From: Agaricus subrufescens
Lineage: Eukaryota > Basidiomycota > Agaricomycetes > Agaricales > Agaricaceae
Assembly: GCA_029945375.1 (NCBI GenBank)
Contig: CM057057.1
Coordinates: 744,001 to 808,000 of the forward strand
Length of the DNA: 64,000 nucleotides
Direction of reading: 5' to 3'
How positions within the stretch are numbered: position 1 is the first letter of the stretch; each line of letters starts with the position of its first letter. Both the position numbers and the translations under genes were made by a program. Positions 21,482 through 33,418 of this stretch are shown in pieces. The notes under the pieces are model-generated. The model saw only the letters and a program-made list of their open reading frames with translations. It searched no databases and was not told the origin of the DNA.

Positions 21482-22330
21482 GTTCCAGTTTCGTTGGTGG
21501 CAGTATTTCCGCTTCGAAAAAAATTTCTTCTTCATAAAGGTTCTTATTACATAGATTAGATGGCTATTTTGGAGAATTTTTGTTGAATTTAAATTAGAGG
21601 GTAGCGTATCTTGCCAACTATTCGGTATTCCTCAATCTTGTTGATACCTTAATTTTTCTAGTTGCCTCCCACTCGTCTCAATTCTCTTTATACATTTGTT
21701 TCGCATTTACGGATATCGAAGAGATTTTTAATTTCACGCCGAGTGGTGGGATGCCAGGAGGGTGGTTTGTTATTTTTTGAGCATGGGTATTGAAGACGAC
21801 TCAGGAGAAAAGTATTACTCAGGTCTTTGAAGGTTGGAGTTGGGTCGTTGCCTTGCAAGACGCTTGAATCTACAGGCTACTCAAACAGAGAGGGATGTAT
21901 CCTCCTGCAGCAGTCGCAGCAATGTCGGAGAATCGCAGTTGAAGACGCGGAGAGTGGGCAATGAGCTCGTGTGTACAGACCTCCATATTGTGAAGGCTCA
22001 TAGGAACAGAGGTTTGATTCTAGTAGACTGGCAAATTAGACCTCGACTCATGCGTAGTCGGGTCTCCGCTATTCTTTTTTGAGATTACGATGGAACCAGA
22101 ATATGATAAGCTAGATTGAATGTACACGGAGATAGTGGCGGGGCCGAGCAACCAGGCGGAAAACCCTCGACCTCATACTGAGCGACGACGTTTGAAGGGG
22201 GTTGATCACAGAGTAGTACGTGTGAGGGGTACAGAGAATACGTGGCCACAAGGGACTGGGCTATTTTGCGGAGTGGATTGTAACCATGAATCGCAATGAT
22301 ATATTCTTGCGTAACTCCGGCACTTATTCT
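21482..22330. repeat. 4TM 3' flank repeat
   Basis: This matches 42232-43165 downstream of 4TM copy 5 over almost the whole length, including GAAGACGACTCAGGAGAAAAG and GACTCATGCGTAGTCGGG-type words. A shorter eroded copy lies at 32.45-32.75 kb. I see no coding frame that is conserved between the copies. It probably includes 4TM untranslated sequence and the junction to the NACHT unit. Confidence 0.55.
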
Positions 22331-25043
22331 TAGATCGTGAGTTATTTTCAGTGCGTATTCATGAGAGAGAAAAGTGATATATATTTATTGACAGCACGTA
22401 CAGTGTACATCAAGGTAGCAGACGGCAGTATGACTATTAAAAACACAAAGGCACTCCGACCTTTCTCATGAAGCCATGGTCATCAAGGGGTATTTCGGCA
22501 ATCAGACCTCCGAAAGGTTCGTGCAATGGTTGAGCAGACCAACTGGATATGTATTCTTGCTACTGAATGGACTGAAAAAATGTGAGACGATAAGAAGAAT
22601 GAAAAGAGCAGCGTAGCTTCTATACCAAACAGTAGCTGATTGCACTATTCTCTGCTTGTTTATCATATTTCAATGTTCAGAGCCCTCCGTCACTGTAACT
22701 TTCAAATGGTCCGATACACGCTTCCCGCTCGCGGGAGGTGCAGAAGGATAGGATAACAAGACATTAGAAGTCACCAACCACCTGCAAAAAGTATCGGGTG
22801 GATCAACCTGTCTAAAGCGTTTTCAGACAATGTTGCAGTCCTGGGGTGGTAATTCGGTCCAAGAAACGACACAGAGCGTCCGTGTGAGACCACTAAAAGG
22901 TACAGCCTGCCAGCCAGCTAATGGTATCTGGACTAGGGTCGAGTGCATTGAGACGTGGTCGTTGCGCTAGTTAATGATGCAGTCGAGAAATCTCGGGTTT
23001 TTGTGATAGTATTAGATGTCTTGCGGAACAATTGAGGTTGAGGGGAAAGTCGGTGAACATCGCTGGTAAAGCTTGACAAAGACTGGAGTGATACATCAGA
23101 TCCAGTTGTATGCTAAGCCGGACGGATGGCTGCGTGGCGAATTCTGGCATGTGACTGGGATCATATTCGCCAAAGGTTTGTTTACGACAGTGACGACGAG
23201 AAAAAGACGTTGAGGTATAATGATTCGTAAACGAGAGAAAGGCGAGCATATGGGCCAAGATGTTAATGGCCACAAGTCGTGGTTTAGAATTGCGGGTCTG
23301 ATTTCGTTGAATCCAAAGTGCACCGTGAGAAAAAAGACAACACTACCTCTCCAGACAACAAGTCTCCACTCGACCAGAATGCGGGTCGTGTACTTGTCCA
23401 GAATCACCTACCGAGGCCTTTGTCTACTCGCAGTTACCGTACTTCAGACCTACCTTCTGTGATTCAGAGCCAGCCTTTCTCAACTCGACTTCAATTCCAG
23501 TGGTGTACAACCGACCCCTGCTGCGTACTGGCTTGCTGCCCAATTAATCAGCCGGTCAGTCTATCTCTCACTGGATACAAGCCCTCTGTGCTTACCGCTT
23601 TCTTTTCAACTAGCCCGCGCTGCCCTCCCAAGCTGCCGTGGCACTCGCCAACCCAGGCCTACGTTCAGGCTGCTGCAGACGAAGCGATATGAACATCATC
23701 GGCTGCCACGTCTCTACTGCAAGCTTGAGAGTCTCCTTCTTTGTTTGAGGCACTCATACATCGACATCCCCTTTGCACCCACTCCTGGATAAGCACAGAT
23801 CGGCATAAGCCATCGTCAACGTCAAAGCCCTCAAGTCGAAGCCTTCCCTGCTCTAATCTTCGGCCCACTCCGAGTCACCTCATTCAACTTCTTCTCCTTT
23901 TTGAAGATTTCGCTAGCGTCTCCGAGGACCTGGTGGTGAACTTGGAAAAGATGAAAGGATGAGGATAAACCGGAACGCCTCTGGGCACCCACCAAGGAGA
24001 CAACGATATGGGCCTGGCAGGGTCGTAATCTACAACTTCATGCCCACCTTTTCCGTCCATGTCCGGTGTTGATGAAGCGTAGAATGGGTGACGAATATCG
24101 GTTTGTTATCCTTCTTACCGTTACATGGAGATCCTGTGACATCTATGTGACAGGGTTTCGCTCTCGCTCACACATTGTCTTTTCCATACTAGCCCAAAAT
24201 CTCTGACCACCCGCTATGGACAGCCTGAAAATGTCTTTGTGCTCCAGCAACGAATATGCCTTCCATCTACTTGGACAGATTTGAGCACATCACAACGTCA
24301 AATTGTCTCATTACATTTATTTTGTAGACGACGACCTCAAGGATAATGACCTTTCTTTTGTGTCACTGTCTCAACAACGATGCTCTAGTCGCTCTCTCCC
24401 AACTGCATACCTTTCCTCTCTGTACTTTTTCCTGGCGGGTTTGTCGATCCCAGTTCTCCCTCTGGATATTTTCCGGTGGCGTGATTGATCTTTGGAACCC
24501 ATCATATGTCCACTGGCGCAGTTGCATCCGACTGCATATAACTAGTTAGCAATCTTCCTCCATTACTGTGGCTTCCAAGGTAGGCCGCATCGTATAGAAT
24601 CAAGGTCCCACCGTATGTGATTCTGACTTCTTAAAAGGATAGATTTCGTCCGCAGGCTGGGCCTGCTCCTTTACTGCGAGATCTCAAGATACAAAAGAAA
24701 AGATGCGATTTTTAATGCCTACACCTGAGTGCTATATAGTATCGTAGGGAAGTGGTCAAGTATTGTACGGCAGAGAGTAGTTTGCATATCAATATTGATG
24801 ATGTGTCTATCAATATGAACGTGTTCTTGAATGGACTGCCATTTGTGCAGGTGAATGCCTCGGTAATTGTCGTCAACGCTACAAGGTATGATGCGTGGGA
24901 TCTCAATCTCAGGCCACGCCGGGACTCAACCGGCGCCAATCTGCTCACCACAGCCTGTGAGAATTTTCTCATCGTGCCTCATCCCACCACTCTCACCAGA
25001 CCTTTGATCCTCCCTTTTCCAGCAAACATTCTTACACACCGCT
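22331..25043. repeat. Upstream unit U1 before NACHT N1
   Basis: This 2.7-kb segment corresponds to 43.16-45.91 kb (U2) and 52.5-55.29 kb (U3), each ending at the start codon of a NACHT gene. It begins at a word containing ATATATTTATTGACAGCAC. Frames on both strands occur in it, for example a minus-strand frame at 22971-23273, but indels change them from copy to copy. The last 300 bp hold a plus frame with DAWDLNLRPR that is partly conserved. The segment contains the NACHT promoter and probably remains of an older gene. Confidence 0.55.
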
Positions 25044-28000
25044 ATGGACCCAGGACCAAAACGTCAAAAGTTGAAAGCTCTCATTCGCAACCCGTTTTCC
25101 TCCAAGAAGAGGGATGAAGCTGTGGCTAGCGGTAAGTACGCTGATTATTGGTCCTCAATACACAGTCCGCTCATTTCTATGTCAGCTGTCGCAGCTATTG
25201 CACAGACCTCTTCTCCAACTCTTCATTCCTCTGCTGTCCCTGCTGCTGCTGTCGTGGGTGAGCCGTCGCCAAGCACCCGTGCACCGGAGATTGTTGTACA
25301 TGCATCTACTAGTCAAGGTCATAAACGCTTTGATCGCATCTTGGTTCAGTGTACTGATATCCTGTACAGTCTCAGGAATTGTTGCAGGCTCAGGCGGGGG
25401 GTTTTTCACAAATGCCAGTCATCTCTCCGTTGACATGAAAAATTCCGTTGTGATGGATAATCCGAAAAATGTGATAGTGAATATGGGTAGTGACCAACAA
25501 GCTAAAGGTAGGCCACCAGTGTATTTGAGTGTACTCCCACCTGACATGTCGGAACAGCCATAAAACACCTTTCCGAGCATATCATTCACGGCGCTGCCCG
25601 TGACTCGTCTGCCCGCTCACCCGTTCCCAAATGTCACCCTGGGACTCGGGTCGAAATCAATGAAGATATAATCTTTTGGTTCTACGACGAACAAAAGGAG
25701 CCATTGCTCATCTGGCTATTTGGTCCAGCAGGAGTTGGGAAATCAGCAATCATGCAGACTCTCGCAGACAAACTTGCGGAAGCTCACCAGCTGGGAGCAT
25801 CCGTCTTTATTTCTCGCCCGAATGGACGCAACTCCTCCCGACACCTCTTCCTTACAGTTGGCTACCAGCTCGCTGTACATATCGAGGAATATTGCGCCTA
25901 TATCACCGAGAAGCTTGCTCGAGATCCCGAGCTGGTCGACAAAGGGATTGAGGAACAGTTTAAAACGTTTATTGTGGAACCATTTGTTGACAAGAAGATT
26001 GGAGCTGGTTTGAAACCACGGGGTGTTCTATTGGATGGGCTCGATGAGCTCGATGAACATCGATCGCAAAAGCAGATCATCCGTCTTATTGCTGACTTTG
26101 TCCTCAAGCATCCCGACGTCCCCCTTCTTTGGGCTATCTCTAGTCGCCCAGAACCACACATCAGTGACACGTTCAGCGAAGAGGAAGTCATACCGTCGTA
26201 TTGGTCAAAGCACGTTCTCGTAGACTCCAAGCAATCCATCCGAGACGTCGAGCTCTTCATAAGGGATGACCTAGACAGAATCCGGAGAGAGTTTCCGCGA
26301 AGGGTACCAAAGGAATGGCCCAGCGAAGAGCAGATCTCGAAGTTAGCCGCAGCTGCATCTGGGCTTTTTATCTTTGCTGAGACATCACTTCGGTTCATCG
26401 AGGATCCCAGATATGCTGATCCTACTACACGCCTCAACCAAGTCTTAACTGCTCTCAGCGGTCCTATGCCCCCATCCAGTAGTCAACCATTTGCCCGCCT
26501 GGATGTTCTGTATTCACGTGTTCTGGAAGATATTCCAAATGACATGTGGCCAATCACAAAGCGCGTTCTCGGAGCTCTTTTGGCGACCCAAAAACACAAG
26601 ATATATGGTTTGAGGACACCAGCGGGCATTGCAGTCATTCTCGGTCTCGAACTGACCACTGTCTATGCTGCAGTCAATGGCTGTTATTCCCTCTTTAATG
26701 TGTCTGATGCTCCTGATGCCATCTTTCAACCAACGCAGTTTTATCATGCTTCGTTCGGTGACTATTTGCTGGACCCAAGTCGGTCTCAGAGCTTTTCTAT
26801 ATCCCTTGGAGATGTGGAAGATGACTTACTCAAGTCATTTGTGAATGTTTGGGAAAATTTTACGACTCATAATCTCCCAACGTCAGGTATGTGAATGAGT
26901 TGGAACAGATTTGTGCATCATTTGAAATTGCTGATTTTTTAGGCCTCACGTATAATAACCGATGGGTCAAATATTTCACAACGATCATTCCTTATGAGAA
27001 GTGAGTGAAAAACCTAGCACCAACCTTTATCTACAATACCATCCTAATTGTCTACTCCCTTATAGTGAAGAATTCCACGAGGTACTTATATCATACATCC
27101 ACGAAGCATCGGTTACCATTTTGGTTGAAAAGTACGACCCTATTGGAAGGACGTTCTCATCAAAGGAGGATCAGGATCTGTGTTTCAATCTACTAAGCCG
27201 GTTGGAATATGGTACTGCATGTGGGATATTCTCAGATCATGAGACAGCCAAATTGTGGCCTTGGGTGTTCGACATGTGGGAGGTAAAAGGATTTTCTATT
27301 ATCTTAAATTCATCTCCGTGACTGACTCTTGGCACAGGCTTACCAAGATGTGCTTGTGTCTAGAGGGATCATTACAGCAATGAGGTTGGAACAGTTCCAA
27401 TTCTCACATGCCGAAATACATCCAGCTTATGCTGTGCTTCACTTTGATGATAAATCATTTCTCAGCTCAAGCTCCAGTTCTCAAGTAAGAAACACATCAT
27501 TGATTTATTAATTGTATTAATGTATCCTTTTAGGGTGGTTTTCACAGAGTTTTATATGATATAACACACCTTCAGTCATATGATTCACAGCTTCCTGTCT
27601 TGTCTTGCGGGAGCTCTGAAACTGGTTGCCTTTTGTTCAGGCATCAGCTTGATGCACCTAAATCAGAAGGCTGGCTTCATCAGAAATATTTTGTTATCCC
27701 CATTCCCAATTCCAATTTCCACCATCATGCGGGACACTTCCTCAGCAACAATTTTAACACAATCCAAACAAAATATTCACAGACAGTACCACCAACTTGG
27801 CCTAGCAGGGATCAATTCCTCAAACTGGCAAGTGCAGTATCTCACCACTTTGTGTTTGCCAGTTTAGCCATCCGATTTATTGAAGATCCATATGCAGCTG
27901 GCAACCCCATCACACGTCTTGACCAGCTACTAGCTCTCATTGATGAAGTTGATCCATCTGATGATCATCCCTTCATTTATGTTGATGCTTTATACACCCA

Positions 28001-29142
28001 CATCCTTGACTCCATCTCTCCTGACATGTGGCCTACAACAAAACAGGTGCTTGATGTTTTACTCACTAGAAAAGCATCCCACTTCCTCAGCCTTCAATCT
28101 CTCAATGGTCTTTCTGTTACCTTTGGCATGGAATTGAATGTGGTTCATGCTGCACTCAATTGTTGCTACCCAATGGCCTTGATTTCTCCTGAGGACTCTT
28201 TGGAGCCTATCATATTCCATCCTTCATTTTATGAATATCTGATAGACCCCACCCACTCCAAGAGGTTTTCTATCTCAACAAAGCAGTCTTTGGTCACTGC
28301 ACTTGAGGTGCTATGTAGTTTTTGGTTAGGCTATAAGAGGTGGTATCATGGCTCATCTAGTGAGTTTTTATATTATATATCACCAGCTATCCTAATTCAA
28401 ATAAACTAGATGAGTCTCAGTGGGCTACATATTGTTCACAGTATTATTCTGGTCTCAGCCCATCAAGTCATCAGTTTGCTGCACATCTCTCTCATGATGT
28501 TCACAGGGCATTAGCTGAGATCAGTAAAAATGGGCCTACTGGACTTGAATCACCACAAATTCAGGGTCTATTCTATGAGATACTTGGTCAATTGGATTAT
28601 TTTACAGTATCTAACATTCTTTCTGCAGATGGTAATTTTTTCATGACATTTCTCAACCTGTGGGATGTAAGCCCGTAATTTTATGTTTTACTGTCAGTCT
28701 CTAATTTAGTTTGTAGAAATATCGGATGGAGCTTAGTTCTAGATGTCTTGTTCATGGAATTGAGTTTCAAGAGCTGAGGCTCGATCACCTTGAACACTGC
28801 AAAATGGTACAACATGGTGAAAAGGTTGTTACTCCAGACTGTGAAGATTTTTGGTGGGATTTGGTGAGATCTTTTTTTTTTTTCAGGGTGTGCAGTATAT
28901 TGATATGTTACAATGTTCTATTCTAGATGAAAGATGAGGAAGGCCTTAAGTACCATATAGCAAATATCCAGATGTTTCAGCAGTGCAGACCACAACTTCA
29001 AGTTCTGATCGGTGGGATGGCAGGAGGGCGATTTGCAGCTTTTGAGTATGAATATACTGAAGATGACTCACAAACTGTCAGCGAACAGGAGTTTATAAAG
29101 GGTCGAGTATATTATGTGATTCCATACCCTGATGAAGAATGA
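25044..29142 (+). CDS. NACHT ATPase N1 (NLR-like), 11 exons
   Basis: Exons: 25044-25131, 25195-25317, 25370-25507, 25558-26886, 26943-27000, 27066-27282, 27338-27484, 27534-28359, 28410-28666, 28717-28863 and 28927-29142. All phases agree and the product is 1181 residues. The N-terminal 115 residues are basic then S/T-rich (MDPGPKRQKLKALIRNPFSS). The NACHT core has P-loop GPAGVGKS near 172, Walker B GVLLDGLDELDE about 100 residues later, and sensor-like SSRPEPHI. A helical/winged-helix region (TRLNQVLTALSG; VNGCYSLF; YHASFGDYLLD) and a C-terminal domain follow. A second module repeats the helical and C-terminal parts without the NTPase core. The family (STAND P-loop NTPases) acts as a nucleotide-driven switch, in fungi often in non-self recognition. 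No WD40, TPR or ankyrin sensor is attached. N2 and N3 have the same exon plan. Confidence 0.9.
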
Positions 29143-31370
29143 ACATAATTTTTCATCCTTGTATTTTGTATGCGTCCTGTATTCTCCAATTCAAATCCTT
29201 GATTTTAGTGGACTCGAATAAACAGCAGGAATGTCACAAAATTTGTGTTAGTTCACGGCCATTAAGATAAGAGGCTAAAAAGAGATGGTGGTTAGGTCCC
29301 CAACTACTAAAATGTCTGGTGGACAAGCTTGCTGATGGTACGTTTGCCTGGACTTTTCAATAACTGTACATGGGGTGTGTGTAGCATGCCATCCGAGGAT
29401 GCAGTCCGGTGAAAACTCTGGAGTGTTTGGGGAGACTCGCAGGATTTATCAAGTAAAAGCGCACCGACTCGAGAGCTACTATATTGCAACAACAAAGAGT
29501 GGATTATATATTGCTGTAAATAACCAAGGAAGATGACTCTGACGTGAATTATAGCTGGGTGTAGTCATCCCCGCAACTTGTATCAACTATTCCTTGAGAC
29601 AATCACATCCATGAGTGTCACAAGAGTGCGACAACGTGATAGGTTGACAAAAGTCTGCTGATTAAAAACATGGCAACATAATCACATTTCGCTTCGAAAG
29701 AATCTCTATGTGAGGGCAGCAGGGTAAAGGAAGTGCATACAGGAGTCATTCTACATCATTGTTGTCAACACGAAGTCTTAGAGACAAGAGCAGGTTACTC
29801 ACCCGGAATGGAGTTCAATATAGGATTATTGAGCAACCTCTTCACCTCTTCGTCATATAGGGGGTCAACCAGGCGCCCTGGGTCTGCCCCAGATTTGGAA
29901 CATCGTTGGGTACCCACATTGAGAAATGTTGGTATTGAGCAAGCCAGCGGGGCGCATCTTCAATCATGCATTATTAGTTTGCCAATATCCTCTTTTAGTG
30001 CCAGTAATGGAACTGGAATGTAATGATTGGTTCACAGAGCATGTACGTACTGACAAGGCACCGGGATTAGGCGAGATATTTTTGGTGTCATGCAGAGCGG
30101 TGGTGGTTAAAGGAAGAACGATGAAGATATGTAACGCATAAACAATCCAACGAGCACATGGGACAAGGAGATGGGCATGTTTTATAGTGTTTGAACGTGG
30201 AGGAGTGTAGGTGAGAACTTATTGCTGGTAAAGCAACGGCATTCCCTTGCGTGAAAATTGGCATCCTATTTTTTGAATCTGCTATTGAGTGGCATATTCA
30301 TCATGACCATAAGTGGCCACTGACCGCAATTTTTTCATCAAGAGTCCAGGTACAACACATTCACTGAGGGGATATCCAAGACAATTGAGAGGGGCATGGA
30401 GATCATAAACGTGAAAGCACTGTGCCTGGTGTGGATGGAGTAGTAGGCTGGCTTTCTGAAAGATTCGAAAGACGATGATTCATGCCAAGTACACACCGAC
30501 TGAACCATAGCCAGCCAAGTTATAGAGTCACTAATAAGAATCTGTGAGTTGCTCTGAAGAGTAACCATAAATACAGTGATGTACCTTTTTCCGGAACTTG
30601 GGTAAAGCCAGCGGAATGGCAGGCATGGAACATCTCTACCACCTCCCGTTTTTGTCCGTAGGTTGACAACATTCGTTGCGATGGCTTCTTCAGATGATGG
30701 ATCATTGCTGGCCCGATGTACAAAAAGCAGAGGCAAATGATAACAGGACAGTGGTAGTTGCTGCCCACTAGGAAGGGGTTCTGATGAATGAGCTTCTGTA
30801 AAGATTGCTGAGAGGTGTAACAGTCTGGGCGTGATGATAGGTTTGCAAGGAACTGGTGAAAATGGCAGTACATTCATCCAGACTTCCTTTGGGAGATGTG
30901 TTCTTGATGAGGAAGTGCGGTGTGTCCATGACGGTATAAGGTGCTCTGCTGATATGTCAAGTATTAGGAGCATCTTGGGTAATAAAGAACGCACCAGCCT
31001 GTTAGTGGCCAAACAGGTGCATGTAGACCGATCAAGCTGTCTTCACTGTCAGTTGTGTGGGGAGATCACTGCAAGGCAGATTCTGGGGTTGGTTGAGGTC
31101 AGTTCTTGGCAGTTCTTGAAGATGAGCATGTCACTGGAACAGCAGTGGGTGCCGTGAATGGAGAACATAGCGCTTACATGTTGTTGAGATGAGCTCGTGA
31201 GAAAAAGTGTAGTTGAATGATCTTATCATTGCGAGTCTCCTATTCTGGTAAACTGATGTATGCCAGTCACTGACCCAGTTCTGCTTCTTACAGCCCTCAC
31301 TCTCCATCTGCCTCGCCTCGCTTCTGATTATCACTAACAACTCTCGAATATGGCACCCTTCCAGTGATGC
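29143..31370 (-). repeat. Downstream unit D1: decayed membrane-gene relic
   Basis: This follows N1 and is paralogous to D4 (35.9-38.05 kb), D2 (50.0-52.05 kb) and D3 (59.4-61.5 kb). On the minus strand several frames are shared between units, such as TVFMVTLQSNSQILISDS and RDSFEAKCDYVAMF. They lie in separate, shifted frames and are interrupted by stops. A 224-codon frame (31012-30338, minus) exists here, but its counterparts are broken at different places. I read the unit as the remnant of one multi-exon, probably membrane-protein, gene copied along with each NACHT gene. Confidence 0.5.
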
Positions 31371-32359
31371 TGTCGGCAGCTGCGTTCTTATATCTCATGA
31401 AGGTGTTGGCCCTTCTGCGGAGATCAAGCCCCCGGCCAGAAATTGCATCTTCTCGCACGTCTGGCTCCATCTTCAACCAGAACTCGGCCGTCTTACTCGC
31501 TTGCACCCTCTCCACTTTGCCCAGCCATGGCCTCAATCATTCAGCGATCTATGAAATCTTACACAACGTCAACTCTCCCACCTTCTCATGAGCTCCGTTC
31601 CTCCTGCGGCCTCCACCACCACACCTATGACTATCACCTCAACCGCAACCACAAAACAGCGCACACTCAAGCCCCTTGTTTCTACCTGTGACAATGGTGA
31701 TAGTGACGATGAGACTGCTCCCTGTACCATTACCTCCTTTGCTTCAATTATGAAATTGTATACCCCTCTATTGCGGGCTATCACGGGATATGTCGAAGCT
31801 GAATCTTCAAACTGGGGTGCTACCCGTATACTGCTATGGAGAGCTTTGGACAACAAATTGAATTGTCATGCTTGACACCTGTATTGCAAACTGCACAAGT
31901 GGCCGGGTCTGAGAAGCATAAAGACTAAGAGGAGCAACGGTCTGCAATGTGAGTTTTTTGCGCTCATTTTCTCACTTCTAATGTTTTGTTAGATGCAGAC
32001 TGTATTCCAAACTTCATAGTTTGCTGTGTCGCATTTCCATGAAATCTGATGCTATACAATCTCGATATGTCGCCTGCCGGGGTTCCAATGCTGCTTCCTC
32101 CGCTCCAGCAACCACCATCCACACAGAGACATCAATTAGACAACCTCTGCTATGATAAGTGCAACTACAATGAAGGACGTGAGCATCGCTTTCTGCAGCA
32201 TGCCTTGCGGTGTATTTCAGTGGCCAGGGGTCGACATATTGAGTATTCAGTGCGTGTAAATCCATAAAAGAAATGTCGGGTCCCTGTACTGCCAATTGTC
32301 GATGTTCAAGCTATGTAATAGAAGCCTGTCAGGTCATCTTCACATGTGGCCCTGCCTGG
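31371..32359 (+). repeat. Repeated block X, copy 2
   Basis: Homologous to 18.18-19.31 kb. It contains TCTGCGGAGATCAAGCCC near 31415 and an ATG at 31588 that opens MSSVPPAASTTTPMT, 95 codons ending at 31875. The two copies share start and end motifs (DNKLNC here) but differ by indels. I do not call a gene, although this copy holds the longer frame. It lies at the start of the third, strongly eroded unit of the array. Confidence 0.4.
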
Positions 32360-32450
32360 GTACAATCATCAACAACAAATTTCTTCACATCAATTCCGCC
32401 ATACGAGTTGTTCGCTTCGTTATTTTTGGTGGTGGCGGTGGTGACTGTGT
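32360..32450 (+). pseudogene. GPHR exon 5 relic E
   Basis: CATCAACAACAAATTTCTTC, ATTCCGCCATACGAGTTG and TTCGCTTCGTTA match the final GPHR exon in order. After about 32450 the sequence continues directly into material that matches the 3' untranslated flank of the 4TM genes (TTGCCAACTATTGTGTAATCC). The 4TM gene and the end of GPHR have therefore been deleted between them. Confidence 0.65.
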
Positions 32451-32893
32451 AAATGTTCTTGTTGATTCAATGGCTATCATACTGAATTTCGTTGAACTTA
32501 TATTAGATCATAGTGCATTTTGCCAACTATTGTGTAATCCTTAGTTTTGTCTATTCTTTAGTTTTTCTTGTTGTCTCTCACTTGTCTCAATTCTCTTCAT
32601 ATGTCTGTTTCGTATTTGTGGGTGTTGAAGACGTTTTTAGTTTCACGCAGATGGTAGAATGCGAGGAGGATGGTTTGTGATTTTTGAGCACGAGTGTATT
32701 GAAGATGACTCCGGATTAAAGCATAAATCAGGTTTTTGAAAGTTGGAGTTGGGAGTTCGAGGATACAATGTACTTCCAGGCCCTGATGACGTGTAAAGTT
32801 GGTTTGCACACGACGAGTGTTTGTGCATTATGCTTTTACTGTCCTATTATTTGGAATACTTGTCTAAATACCGTCGTTGTCAACTACAAACGC
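32451..32893. other. 4TM 3'-flank remnant without its gene
   Basis: The first 250 bp resemble the 3' flank found after 4TM copies 4 and 5, with words such as TTTTTGAGCACGAGTGTATTG. No 4TM coding sequence precedes it. The remainder up to the inverted-repeat arm has no recognisable content. Confidence 0.5.
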
Positions 32894-33418
32894 TGAACAT
32901 TAAAACAGGATATTCACAAGAAATGATGCGCGGTAAGAATTGTCAGGCAGCCTTTTTGTCGTCTCCATCACCTACAAGGCCTGTACAGAGCGCCCCGCAC
33001 CCACTCCAAATTTTGAACATTCGTCTGACCCGCATATTGTGAAATGTAATAGAGCTAGCAGTTGCACTAGAGTCAGTCGGAGGGTTGAGCCTCCTGTTAT
33101 GCCTGGTCGGATTCCCGCCATCCATATTTAGGGTTGGTGGTGTATTAATTGCAACTGGGGGAACTCGCAAATACCAAATTCAAACAACCAAACACCACAC
33201 CTGCTGTGGTGGGGAATGAAGATGGCCGAAGCTTTCCTTGGGTTATTGCAGTGTACAACGCTTGATCTACGGACTACTCAAACCCACGAGGGGTATGTCC
33301 TCTTGCAGTAGTTGCGGGGCGCTCTGTACAGGCCTTGTAGGTGATGGAGACGACAAAAAGGCTGCCTGACAATTCTTAACACGCATCATTTCTTGTGAAT
33401 ATCCTGTTTTAATGTTCA
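32894..33418. mobile_element. 105-bp inverted repeat with 315-bp centre
   Basis: The left arm is 32894-32998 and the right arm 33314-33418. The arms are reverse complements over 105 bases with two mismatches, near GATGCGCGGTAAG against its partner. The outer edge begins TGAACATTAAAACAGG. The centre holds unrelated sequence, part of which (GATCTACGGACTACTCAAAC) matches the repeated 4TM 3' flanks. The inner edge of each arm is GCGGGGCGCT. I see no clear target-site duplication, so it may be a MITE-like foldback element or the scar of an inverted duplication. Homology to the NACHT gene N4 starts exactly at the outer edge of the right arm. Confidence 0.75.

Noticed and set aside
25898..26437. Serine-rich open frame antisense to the NACHT core, also at 46760-47290 and 56138-56596
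   Set aside because: It is a codon-composition shadow of the conserved sense frame. It appears in all copies only because the sense strand is conserved.
27600..28409. Module 2 of the NACHT genes as an independent gene
   Set aside because: No start codon or promoter-like gap is conserved. The splice phases connect it to module 1 without interruption in all three copies.
30338..31012. 224-codon minus-strand open frame after N1
   Set aside because: Its matches in the other three D units are broken at different points and the frame mixes parts that lie in separate frames there. I treat it as a chance joining within a decayed gene.
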